Below are positions 54,294 through 63,648 of a stretch of DNA of 64,000 nt, piece by piece. Each line of letters opens with the position of its first letter. The stretch's first letter is position 1. Source of the DNA: JAUIIK01 sp963745675 (GTDB lineage Bacteria; Chloroflexota; Chloroflexia; Thermomicrobiales; CFX8); contig CAVUYM010000028.1 of NCBI GenBank assembly GCA_963745675.1, positions 55,673 to 119,672 on the forward strand, written 5' to 3'. The position numbers were made by a program, and so were the translations under genes. The notes below the pieces were generated by a model. That model was not told the origin of the DNA and made no database searches. It saw only the letters and a program-made list of their open reading frames with translations.

Positions 54294-55694
54294 ATGGCCG
54301 CTTCGACAGCTGAAGCAGGACTACGCGGTTTTTCCGGGCCAGATCAGCCGCCCGACGATGTCATTCGCGCCTGCGTGCATTGCGGATTCTGCCTGCCGGT
54401 TTGTCCGACCTACAAAGAAACCTATCGTGAACGCTCGTCGCCGCGAGGTCGAATCTGGTTGATCAAGGCGGTCGCTGACGGCGAGCTTGATATCAGCGAC
54501 CCTGTCTTCAAGAGCGAGATGTCGCTCTGCTTGAACTGCAGGGCATGTGAAGCAGTTTGTCCATCGGGAGTGAAGTACGGCGAGCTCGTTGAATCGGCAC
54601 GTGCCCAGATCAAGCAACACGAACCGCAGCCGGTGGCGACGCGAGCAGCCAACGCGTTCGGACTGCGCTTCATGCTGGGTAGCCCTCGAGCGACGCGAAT
54701 GGCTTCGATGGGAGCGAAACTCTACGACCGGGCGGGCATCGACCGTCTGACTCAGGCGACGGGTTTGCTCGAAAAGGTGGGCCTGGGTCACGCCGACGCG
54801 ATCAGACCAGCGATGAGCGACGACTTCATGATCCCTGGCCGGGAGAGTTGGCAGGCAATTGGACCGCGGCGTGGCACAGTCGCGCTGCTGGCCGGTTGTG
54901 TCATGAGTACGGCGTTTGCAGATGTCCATCGCGCCACGGCGCGTGTGCTGGCCCGCAATGGCTTCGACGTTGTTGTGCCGCCCAGTCAGGGATGTTGTGG
55001 AGCGCTGGCGATTCACGCCGGCGAGGCCGACAGCGGGCGTCAGCTTGCGCGACGAAACATCGACGGTCTGAGCGGTCCTGAATTTGACGCGATCATCGTC
55101 AACGCCGCTGGCTGTGGGGCGGCGATGAAAGAGTACGACTTCCTGCTGCGTGACGATCCTGCCTATGCTGACAAGGCCAGGGTCTTTGTCGAACGGGTTA
55201 AAGGATCCCAGCGAATTTCTGGCGGAGGTCGGGCTTGTTGCCGAGCCCGGACCGCTTCCGATGAAGGCGACCTATCAGGATGCCTGCCATCTGGCGCATG
55301 CTCAACGCATCACAAAGCAACCGCGCGAATTGCTCAGGGCGATCCCCGAACTTGAGCTTGTCGAAATGCCCGAGTCGGATCTCTGTTGCGGAAGTGCTGG
55401 AATATACAACCTGCTCCAGAAAGAGATGGCCGGGAAACTTCCGGGAGCGCAAGGTCAACAATGCTTCGCAGACTGGTGCTGAGATGATCGTCTCGGCGAA
55501 TCCGGGCTGCATCCTTCAGATACGAGCCGGTCTAGACGGCGCGGGGCAGTGCGATTCAAGTCGAACACCTCATGACTGTGCTGGATCGCGCCTACGACGC
55601 AGCGGAGCTAACTACACTGGACCATGGCGCTCTTGGGAAATGGCTGCTCAGATTCCAGTGCTCGGGTCGAAAGCTGTACGAACACTCGCGGTAA
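54294..55694 (+). CDS. glcF: Glycolate oxidase iron-sulfur subunit GlcF (frameshifted)
   Basis: GlcF carries two [4Fe-4S] clusters that pass electrons to the membrane. The motifs are CVHCGFCLPVCPTY and CLNCRACEAVCPSG. Two CCG domains follow (SQGCCGALAIHAGE, DLCCGSAGIYNLL). The main frame holds to about 55200. It is then continued by 55205-55440 (PSEFLAEVGLVAEP) and 55445-55550 (RERKVNNA, SANPGCILQI). The last frame ends at TAA 55692-55694. ATG 54294 starts it, 23 bases after glcE. Confidence 0.83.
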
Positions 55695-55734
55695 GATACG
55701 AGTCAGCGTCCTGCATGCTGAAGGAGAGTAGGCG

Positions 55735-57348
55735 ATGTCTGGCTCAACTGGCCGTCACCTCGGCGTCGTCATCGACGGCAGTTTCACCGCCGGATTGACG
55801 GCCCGACTGGCTGGCGCGCGGCTCGAAGAACTTCAGGTTGGCAGTTTCGTCGTTGTCGAAGGCGGGCATCATCGCTATTTCAGCCTGGTGACGGATCTCC
55901 AGTTGCGCGCGTCCGATCCCGGGATCATGTCCGATCCGCCGGCCTCGTCCAGCTTTCATTCGTGCCGCAGTCGAAGATATTCAGTCCTATTGCAGTAGCG
56001 GTCGTGCGTCCGAGTCTGGTCATCGAGGATCAGCGACGATATCGTCGCTCGAATCCGGCGTCGGGCGGTGCGGACGATCCCGCCTCATTTCAGCAGCGTT
56101 ACGCACCGCCGCAGGACAGGATTTCGATCTTGTCTTCGGGAGCGAGTCGGATGAACGCTTCGCGCTTGGCTCGCCGGTCGCGATGGACGGCGTGATGATT
56201 CCGGTTGACCTGCCGAAACTGGTCGAGCGCTCAAATGGGATATTCGGTCAAACCGGTACCGGAAAGAGCGTCCTCGCGCGACTTGATTCTGTTCGGCCTG
56301 ATTCGCAGCAAACTGGCTTCAACGCTGATTTTCGACATGCACGATGAATATGCCGAAGGGGATCCGAAGAAGCCGGAGATACCCGGTCTGCGAACCCTCT
56401 TCGGGTCGCAGGACATCAAGGTGTTTGATCTCGACGACCGGCCGGGTGGGAATCACCCGCAGATCCAGATCGGCCTCAACCAGATCGAGCCGGGCGATAT
56501 CTCACTGCTGTCCGATGAACTTGATCTGACGGACACCTTCGAAGCGACATCGTATGCCCTGTCACGAAAATTCAGAGAGAAGTGGCTGTCGGTGCTACTC
56601 GACGAAGAGCGGGATCCTGCCGAGCTCGCGGAGGACATCGGGGCCCATCAGGGAGCCCTCGAGGCGCTGATTCGAAAACTGCGATATCTCAGGTCGCGGC
56701 CCTACATCGTTGACCACTCGACGAGCGATCCCGTTCGATCGATATCTGGAGCACCTGCATTCGGGGCGGCACGTCGTCGTTCAGTTCGGCCGGCAGTCGC
56801 AATTGCGAGATTACATGCTGGTCGCGAACATCATGACACGGCGCATTCACAGCCGCTATACCGATCGGGCCGTGAGCGCGCCTAACGGAGTTTCGGATGG
56901 CCCGCCGCCCCTCGTAGTCGTTCTTGAAGAGGCGCACAAGTTCCTCAATCCGCGTGCGGCGCGCCAGTCGGTCTTTGGGACGATCGCACGGGAAATGCGT
57001 AAATTCGGCGTGTCTCTGCTGGTCGTGGACCAGCGTCCCAGCGGCGTGGATACTGAGATCCTTTCCCAGCTTGGCACGCGCATAACTGGCCTGTTGACTG
57101 ATCCGGCGGATATTGACGCGGTACTGAGCGGCACTGGTGACCGGATGGCATTGCGGGCGATGCTCTCGAGCCTGGAGCCGAGCCGTCAATGCATGGTTAT
57201 CGGCCACGCTATGCCAATGCCAATTATCCTGAGCACCCGAGAATACGGCCACCATCTCAAGGCATACGTCGCAGAACGTGATCGCGTAGCCTCTCAGGCT
57301 GGGGCATTGTTCGCTAATCCTCAACGCGCGCTGGAGGGGGGCGAATGA
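55735..57348 (+). CDS. HerA-like ATPase/DNA translocase (frameshifted)
   Basis: HerA hexamers pump DNA for end-resecting nucleases. Residues about 5-65 resemble the HAS-barrel (LGVVIDGSFTAGLTARL, VGSFVVVEGG). Walker A is IFGQTGTGKSVLARL near 56250, and Walker B is VVVLEEAHKFLNP. Later motifs are SLLVVDQRPSGVDTEILSQLG and GHAMPMPI. Breaks are near 55950, 56280 and 56740; pieces are 55735-55998, 56205-56750 and 56750-57348. ATG 55735 follows GGAGAG. The stop overlaps the Mre11-like start (ATGA), so the two are coupled. Confidence 0.8.
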
Positions 57349-58595
57349 AGCTCCTGCATTTCGCCGACTTGCATTTAGGGGTCGACAACTACGGAACCCA
57401 GGACGCAGCCAGCGGCGTGTCGTCTCGATCCGTCGATATTCTTCGGGCGCTCGACGCCATCTTCGACCGCGCTATAGAAGAGCCTGCAGATGTGGTTCTT
57501 TTCGCCGGGGATATGTTCAAGAATCGAGACCCGAGTCCGACACTTCAACGCGAGTTCGCCAAGCGGGTGTCGAGGCTCGTTCAAGCGGGCGTGCCAATCG
57601 TGCTACTCGTCGGCAACCATGATCTTCCCGGGGCAATTGGGCGGGCGACGGCCGCCGAGATATACGCGGTGCTGAATATTCCGGGCGTGCACGTCGTAAG
57701 AAATCTCACATCGTTGCGCCTCGATACCGCCAGCGGGCCGCTCAACATCGTGGGAGTGCCCTGGATCACTCGCTCCACAGCGCTCGTGCAGGAAACACTT
57801 CGCGCCCTCGGTGACGTGGAACTGGACGAAGCGATCCGCGCTGGCATTTCGCATCAGGTGCGCGAGATGGCGCAGGAGCTGGATCCAGGCGATCCAGCGG
57901 TACTGCTCGCGCACGTAAGCCTTCAGGGCGCTGATTTTGGCCTGGAGCGCTCGCTAATGCTTGGACGTGACGTGACAGTCGGATCAGACGATCTGAGCGC
58001 GTCAGCGTTCGATTATGTGGCTTTGGGACACATTCACAAGCACCAATCGCTCGGTATTCGCCCGCCGGTCGTCTATGCAGGCAGCCCGGAACGTATCGAC
58101 TTCGGTGAAGAGGGCGAACCGAAGGGTTACGTGTGGGTCGAGATTGACGGCTCGGGGAGCGACCGGCGCACGACCTGGGAATTCGTTGAATTGCCGGCGC
58201 GAAGATTCGAGACGATCCGCATCGACGCGACTGGATCTGAACCCGCTATAAAGATTGATCGCGAGATCGAAGCTGAACGTCAGCGCATAGAAGATGCTGT
58301 CGTGCGGGTTTTCGTGACACTCGATGCAGAACACGAGGCAGAAGTTAGTGCCGGTCGGATTCGGCGCCTCATCAGCAGTTTTGACCCATTTGCGATCGCA
58401 GGGATCAAGATCGAATCGGATGAAGAGCGACGAGCCCGGCTTGAAATCAATCTGGACGAAGCGCTGGATCAATCGACGATGCTGGCTCGCTGGATCGAGT
58501 CGCGAGGCTATGATCGCGAACGATCGGAGTTGATCAGCACGTTGGGAAACGAGCTTATTGAGCGAGTTCGTGAAAATGAAACGCAGCAAAGCTAG
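57345..58595 (+). CDS. Mre11/SbcD-like DNA nuclease
   Basis: It is a calcineurin-like phosphoesterase of the Mre11/SbcD exonuclease family, 416 aa and uninterrupted. Metal motifs are HFADLHLG (Asp8, His10), LFAGDMFKNRDP, LLVGNHDLPG, LLAHVSLQG and VALGHIHKHQ. A capping domain follows (residues about 280-400). ATG 57345 lies behind GGAGGGGGG. No Rad50/SbcC gene accompanies it. Coupling to a HerA-like ATPase instead recalls the archaeal HerA-Mre11 resection operons. Confidence 0.88.
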   Translation: MKLLHFADLHLGVDNYGTQDAASGVSSRSVDILRALDAIFDRAIEEPADVVLFAGDMFKNRDPSPTLQREFAKRVSRLVQAGVPIVLLVGNHDLPGAIGRATAAEIYAVLNIPGVHVVRNLTSLRLDTASGPLNIVGVPWITRSTALVQETLRALGDVELDEAIRAGISHQVREMAQELDPGDPAVLLAHVSLQGADFGLERSLMLGRDVTVGSDDLSASAFDYVALGHIHKHQSLGIRPPVVYAGSPERIDFGEEGEPKGYVWVEIDGSGSDRRTTWEFVELPARRFETIRIDATGSEPAIKIDREIEAERQRIEDAVVRVFVTLDAEHEAEVSAGRIRRLISSFDPFAIAGIKIESDEERRARLEINLDEALDQSTMLARWIESRGYDRERSELISTLGNELIERVRENETQQS

Positions 58596-58606
58596 AGGGG
58601 ATCACA

Positions 58607-59397
58607 ATGGTAAACACGCGACTTGCAGAAGGGCGACTCGGCGAAAAATGGCGTCTCGATGAGATGTCCTGGCCGGAAGTCAGGGCGGCTATCGACTCAG
58701 GACGAACAACGATTGTTGCCGCTGCCGGATCTATGGAGCAGCATGGCCCGCATTTGCCGCTCCAGACGGATACGTTGCTGGGAACGTTTCTCGTCGAAGG
58801 CATCGTCGAACGACTTCCGGGAGCTTTCCAGGGCCCAACGATCCCGTTTGGCGTATCAAATCACCACATGCCTTTTGCCGGAACAATCACCCTGGATGTG
58901 GAAACGTTCAAACAGTCGTCCGCCAGTATGCCGAGAGCCTCGCCCATCACGGGTTCAAGAACATCGTGATTATCCCGAGCCACGGCGGAAATTTCGGCCC
59001 GCTTAAGGAGCTGGAAGAGGAGACTGGCGGAAAGGTCGGCGACGCCCGTTTGTTGACCTTCAATGACTTGATGGGATTCATGGACGTCATGGTCGGCGTC
59101 GGGGAAGCGGACGGAATCTCTCCGGGCGTAGCTGGCGCGCATGCCGGTGAAGCCGAAACATCGCTCGTCATGGCAGCGCGCGAAGAGCTGGCGCAGATGG
59201 ACCATGCGATTGAGGGCTATGTCGGCGATTTCGGCCCCGAAGCCGCATCCAAGATCTTTTCCGAGGGTATGCCGGCGCTTACCGACAACGGCATTCTGGG
59301 CGATGCGCGACCTGCTGATCGCGAGCGCGGCTTTCGATATCGTGACAGTATGGCGGATGCGCTCGCCGATTGGATCCGCGAGCGCATCCCAGACTAG
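58607..59397 (+). CDS. Creatininase-family amidohydrolase (frameshifted)
   Basis: These are zinc or manganese amidohydrolases (creatininase, MftE, FAPy deformylase). Metal motifs are GSMEQHGPHLPLQTD, SHGGNFGPLKE and HAGEAETSLV. The first frame ends at 58969. Adding one A to TTCAAACAG near 58908 joins ETF to KTVVRQYAESLAHHGFKNI. The restored protein is about 263 aa. The reaction is unknown. It is 11 bases after the Mre11-like gene and may be in the same operon. Confidence 0.83.
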
Positions 59398-59413
59398 CAG
59401 TCAGACGCGACTT

Positions 59414-61398
59414 CTACATGCGAGTGTCGAACCAACGCAGGATGTGTTCGAGACGCTCGATGCGGTGCTTCGGCTTGCCGGCGCGTGACAAATTATGGGT
59501 CTCATCCGGGAAGCGGACGAACTCGGTATCGCGACCAAGACGCTTCAGTGAGACAAAGACCTGTTCGCCTTGTTCTATCGGACAGCGGAAATCTCGTTCC
59601 GAATGGACGATGAGAAGTGGCGTCGTCATCTTGTCGACATAGGTGATCGGCGAGTACTTCATGTAGTGCTCGCGGTTTTCCCAGGGTAGACCGCCAAATT
59701 CGTAGTCGATGAAGGTCCAGCCGATGTCGCTCGTTCCGTAGAACGAATAGAGATTGGAAACGCAGCGCTGGGTGACCGCTGCCTTGAAGCGATCGGTGTG
59801 GCCAATAACCCAAAGGGTCATATAGCCGCCGTAAGAACCCCCGGTGATGCCCATCCGAGATTCGTCGACATAACCTTGTGCCAACGACGTGATCGACCGC
59901 GGCCATCAAGTCAGGCATGTCGGCGTCGCCCCAGCGCTTGTGGGAGTCGCGGGTGAATTCCTCGCCGTATCCAGAGGAACCGCGAGGATTGGTATAGACG
60001 ACGACATAACCATTCGCTGCCAGGAACTGGAATTCGTGCATAAAGGCTTCGGCGTACATGCCGTGCGGACCACCGTGGACTTCGAGAATCATCGGATATT
60101 TGACCTCGGCGTCAAATCCGGGCGGTTTGATGATCCAGCCCTGTATCGGAACGCCGTCTGGAGAGTCAACCCAGAATGGCTCAGGTTCCGAGAGGGCGAT
60201 ACCGGAGAGAAATGCCTGGTTGACGTTCGTAAGTCGAACCTCATTATCGCCACTCGCATCTGAGACGTAAAGATCCCCCGGATTGAGCGGCTCTGCTTTC
60301 ACATACGCGAGGCGCGACCCGTCGGGCGACGCCGAGAGGCCTGAGACCCTGATAGCGGCCTTCGTCAAGCCGTTCCACGGCGCCTCCTCCGGCGGGGACA
60401 CGATGGATGTAAGTTCCTCCACTGTCACTCGACTTGAACAGCAACGATGAACCATCGCTGGACCAGATCGGGCGAGATTCACTGCCCTGGTAGATATCGC
60501 TCATCGCCGAATCTCCGGTTGAGCGACCCAGTTCGCTTGTGATTTCGCGTTCGTTGTCTCCGGAACTGCTGGCAAGCCAGATCTGCGAGTCCGGTGAGCC
60601 GCCTGCGACTGCTTCGCGGTGACCGACTGCTGCAATGAGAGATCCATCTGGAGACCACGAGGGTGAGCCGAAACTGGCGTCATCGCCTGCGTAAACCGGT
60701 TGCTCGTGTCCACTCGCGACCGCAACGGTCCAGATCTCCGAGACAGAATTGGCGTGCCGATCGTCAGTACGATTCGTGACAAAGGCGATGTGATCGCCAG
60801 CGGGTGACCAGACCGGGTCGGTGTCGTGAACGTCTGAGCGAGTGAGTTGAGATTGTGACGTGGGTTCGTCGAAGGGCCGCACAATCCAGATGTTGCGCGG
60901 CTTCATGTCGAGGAAGCCCTCGTCGTCCGACTTGTAGCGAATCGCGGTGATGTGTTTCACATCCGATTTCGACTCGTCTTCGTCTTCGCTATCTGCGTCC
61001 GTGTCTTTCGTCACGACCGCCAGCGAAGTTCCGTCAGGAGACCAGGAGAATCCCGAGATCCCGGTGTCGAAATCCGTGACTTTCCATGGTTCGCCGCCAG
61101 CGACGCGCGTAAGCCACAACTGAGCCGATTCAGAGCGGTTGGACTGAAAAGCGATGTATTTGCCGTCCGGAGACCAGCGCGGGCTGGTGTCGCGTGCTCT
61201 GGCAGAGGTCAACCGAGTTGAGCTTTGACCGTCGATCGATGAAATGTGGATAGACGCGAGATAGCCATTCGACTCTTCGTCAATCGTCGTCAATACGTAG
61301 GCAACTCTGTCACCGTCGGGCGACACCTGGGGGTCAGAGACCATCCTGAGATTGTAGATGTCCTCAGCCGTGATTCGGCGCTTCGGAACCTCTGGCAT
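59414..61398 (-). CDS. S9 family prolyl oligopeptidase-like serine peptidase (frameshifted)
   Basis: It has the acylaminoacyl-peptidase layout. An N-terminal beta-propeller with TolB/WD-like repeats (SPRWSPDGKYIAFQS, PVWSPAGDHIAF, PSWSPDGSLIAA) occupies about residues 20-400. An alpha/beta-hydrolase domain with GGSYGGY (nucleophile), LLIVHSERDFRCP (Asp) and DETHNLS (His) follows. Pieces are 61398 to about 60345, about 60345 to 59900 and 59884-59414, giving about 660 aa. There is no signal peptide, so it is likely cytoplasmic. Confidence 0.85.
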
Positions 61399-61452
61399 CC
61401 TGTGCAGTCCTTTCTGTTGAATCTGGTCGGCATCGTAGCACGGTGCCGTCGG

Positions 61453-62682
61453 TCAATCTTCCACGCCGTTGCCACGAAGCTGCCGGTTCACGATACGAAT
61501 CTGTTCCAGTAAGTAGGTACGAAAGCCCGGGTATTCGCCCTCCTCGATCAGCCCGCTATTGTGTGCCGTTTCAAGTGCCCTTAGCTGATCTATCAAGTCT
61601 TCCCGGTGATCCTCTAATGACAGGGCTAGTTGGGGGACAAGTACCAGTGGGCGTTCGCGCTCAAGATGGCGTCTTCGCACGATGAGGAAGACCGCGCCGG
61701 CGGCAGCGAGGATCGCGAGAAGGGCGATGATTGCTGGCCCTATCTTATTCAATGTATTCGGTTTGATCTCGCTCCGTACCAGGTCGGTATAGGCGATCTG
61801 GAGCCGATCTCCCGCCGCTACATTTTCTCGCGCCCAAACTTTATAGGTTTGCGGTCCGATATCTTCCTGTCCAACAAATTTGAAACCGGATGCTTCCAGA
61901 TTGATCTCGCTTTCAACGTCTGTGACGGTCAGTGGAATGAGGATCCTGAATAGATCGGTGTCGTATGCCTCTTGCAGTTCAACCGGCAGACGCGATCCTA
62001 TGTAGGGGATTGTGTACGAGAACGTAATCGTTGTGTCACCTGGCAGGAGCGGTTCGGTCCCGTAGATCGTCGCACCTTCGATGGTGGCGGTCTGAAGATC
62101 ATAGTTGTCGCCGGAGAGCGGCGTGACACGCGTCGCGTTTCGCGGCACCGGAAAGACGAGCGATCGCCCTTCATCGTTCGCTACGAGAACCCGGTCTTCT
62201 TGCATCCCGAGCAGGTAGATATCAAGGGCCCCGATCTCGCCACGTCCAGGCTCCACATCGGTCAGGATCAGCCCTCTGGAGTACACGTGAACGAGGGATT
62301 GATCATCGGTTGGCTCATATACGTCCAGCGTGATGTCAACCCCGGCCGAATCGCTGTCGAAGCTGACTCGCCCTGACGAGTATGCAATACCAAAGAATGA
62401 AGTAGAGACCGCGTAAACGGCCTCGGGGTCTGAGTTGACGCCCGGAAACTCGAAGTGTCCATCCTGGTCCGAGATTGTGCTTCGGTTTGCTTGTAGCGTG
62501 CCGCCCGCGAAGGTGGAGAGAGTTACGCTGACTTCCGGTGCAGGCTCATCTGTCGTGCCATTGACGATATGGCCGAAAATGACGCCGTCTCCTTCGGATT
62601 GGGCGTTCGCGGCGGCGGGAGCTTGAATGGACAGCATGACGAGGGTTGTCAGGAGAAGTAGAAGAAACGCTATCGGTCTCAA
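61453..62682 (-). CDS. Secreted, membrane-anchored protein with carboxypeptidase-regulatory-like domain
   Basis: It is a 409-residue protein with an N-terminal signal peptide (PIAFLLLLLTTLVML, cleavage probably after AAANAQS). A beta-sandwich like the carboxypeptidase regulatory fold follows (GHIVNGTTDEPAPEVSVTL, DGHFEFPGV). A larger extracellular part and a C-terminal helix (IGPAIIALLAILAAAGAVFLI) come next. The cytoplasmic tail is basic, with a coiled helix pair ending in LIEEGEYPGFRTYLLEQI. No enzyme motif is visible. The final helices resemble a SHOCT-like element. Confidence 0.7.
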   Translation of the reverse strand: MRPIAFLLLLLTTLVMLSIQAPAAANAQSEGDGVIFGHIVNGTTDEPAPEVSVTLSTFAGGTLQANRSTISDQDGHFEFPGVNSDPEAVYAVSTSFFGIAYSSGRVSFDSDSAGVDITLDVYEPTDDQSLVHVYSRGLILTDVEPGRGEIGALDIYLLGMQEDRVLVANDEGRSLVFPVPRNATRVTPLSGDNYDLQTATIEGATIYGTEPLLPGDTTITFSYTIPYIGSRLPVELQEAYDTDLFRILIPLTVTDVESEINLEASGFKFVGQEDIGPQTYKVWARENVAAGDRLQIAYTDLVRSEIKPNTLNKIGPAIIALLAILAAAGAVFLIVRRRHLERERPLVLVPQLALSLEDHREDLIDQLRALETAHNSGLIEEGEYPGFRTYLLEQIRIVNRQLRGNGVED

Positions 62683-62790
62683 ATGTTGCAGCTTTCCGAA
62701 AGTCTATTTCACCGGGGCAAAGTGTACGAAACCACCGCCACTGCCGCTGCCTGAAGGCGCGACCAACTCGCGACGCGTGCAGTGATTCGA

Positions 62791-62796
62791 TATACT
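62791..62796 (+). promoter_or_regulatory. ffs: Possible -10 of the SRP RNA gene
   Basis: TATACT lies 5-10 bases before the predicted RNA 5' end. No convincing -35 is seen. Confidence 0.4.
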
Positions 62797-62800
62797 CGGT

Positions 62801-63073
62801 GGCTGGTCGTGCTAAGCGGGGAGCTGGCGGTGCCCTGAACTCGCAATCCGCCTTAGCGAGGCTGAATCCCGTCCCGAGGATCCGTTCTGTGGGACTAGCC
62901 GGTTAAGTGGTGTTGAAGGTCAGGTCTTGCGCGGCGTAGGCCTGTGAACCAGGTCAGGTCCGGAAGGAAGCAGCCTTAAGCGGTACCCTGCGGGTGTTGC
63001 GAGGTCGCCTGGCTGGAGCTAACTGGCAGGCACAAGCCGGAGATCGCGATTCGACGAGCGGTGCACGGCCATC
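62801..63073 (+). ncRNA. ffs: Signal recognition particle RNA, large bacterial type
   Basis: The S-domain core (GGTCAGGTCCGGAAGGAAGC, from 62952) is the Ffh-binding region. The upstream part (GTGCTAAGCGGGGAGCT…, CTCGCAATCCGCC, CTGAATCCC) matches the Alu domain of the Bacillus scRNA. The 3' end has GGTGCACGGCC as in that RNA. TGGTCGTGC (62804-62812) pairs perfectly with GCACGGCCA (63063-63071) and closes the molecule. The length is about 270 bases, compared with roughly 110 for the small form. A strong terminator follows. Confidence 0.92.
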
Positions 63074-63082
63074 GCATTTTTT

Positions 63083-63119
63083 AGAGCGTCACGCCAAACG
63101 GCGTGACGCTCTTTCTTTT
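63083..63119 (+). terminator. Intrinsic terminator after SRP RNA
   Basis: A perfect 13-bp stem (63083-63095 with 63100-63112) surrounds an AAAC loop and is followed by TTCTTTTG. Confidence 0.9.
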
Positions 63120-63125
63120 GGGAAA

Positions 63126-63584
63126 TTATCGGACTCCGCGTCGAGCTTTCCGTCGCACCTTCCTGCGGGCCTGACCCTGAGGATGATATTCGCGACGAAC
63201 CTGATCTCGTGCGATTATAGCCATACGTTCCCTATAGGTCGTCCGATACCAGAAGACGAAGTAACCAACTACGCTGACATAGAGCAACAGGAAGATATAG
63301 CTCCAGATACGCATATACAGTGTTGCGAAATCAATCCGCATCAAACGCCAGGCGAAGAAGAAGAGCCCGACACCGGTAAGCCACATCATGATCTGCGTAC
63401 CGGTTCGAATGGCATTCTTGAGCATCTGATTTGTTGCGAATCGACCGCCCGAAGTCGCATAGAGAAACGCCGAAAACACGAACGTCAATCCAAACAGCAC
63501 AAAGAACGCGAGCGAGAACGGACCGAATGTAGGGATCTCGCGTAGCGGCGCCGTCATATAGTCCCAACTGAGCGGATTGTTCAA
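63126..63584 (-). CDS. Small three-helix membrane protein downstream of sdhB
   Basis: It is a 152-residue protein with three hydrophobic helices (FSLAFFVLFGLTFVFSAFLYA, TQIMMWLTGVGLFFFAWRLM, IWSYIFLLLYVSVVGYFVFWY) and a strongly basic tail ending in repeated RRK. TTG 63584 follows GGGGG; ATG 63557 is an alternative. The open frame extends upstream over the end of sdhB, but that part is not hydrophobic and looks spurious. Position after sdhB allows a role with the complex, but no haem ligands are obvious. Confidence 0.6.
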   Translation of the reverse strand: MNNPLSWDYMTAPLREIPTFGPFSLAFFVLFGLTFVFSAFLYATSGGRFATNQMLKNAIRTGTQIMMWLTGVGLFFFAWRLMRIDFATLYMRIWSYIFLLLYVSVVGYFVFWYRTTYRERMAIIARDQVRREYHPQGQARRKVRRKARRGVR

Positions 63585-63648
63585 GCTAGCACCCCCGGAA
63601 TAGCCTGGTGGGCGTTCCGAACCTTCATTTCGGAACTTACCCGGCGAA

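Noticed and set aside
19383..61398. Programmed ribosomal frameshifting as the cause of the broken genes
   Set aside because: The breaks have no shared slippery sequence or following structure and occur many times in single genes.
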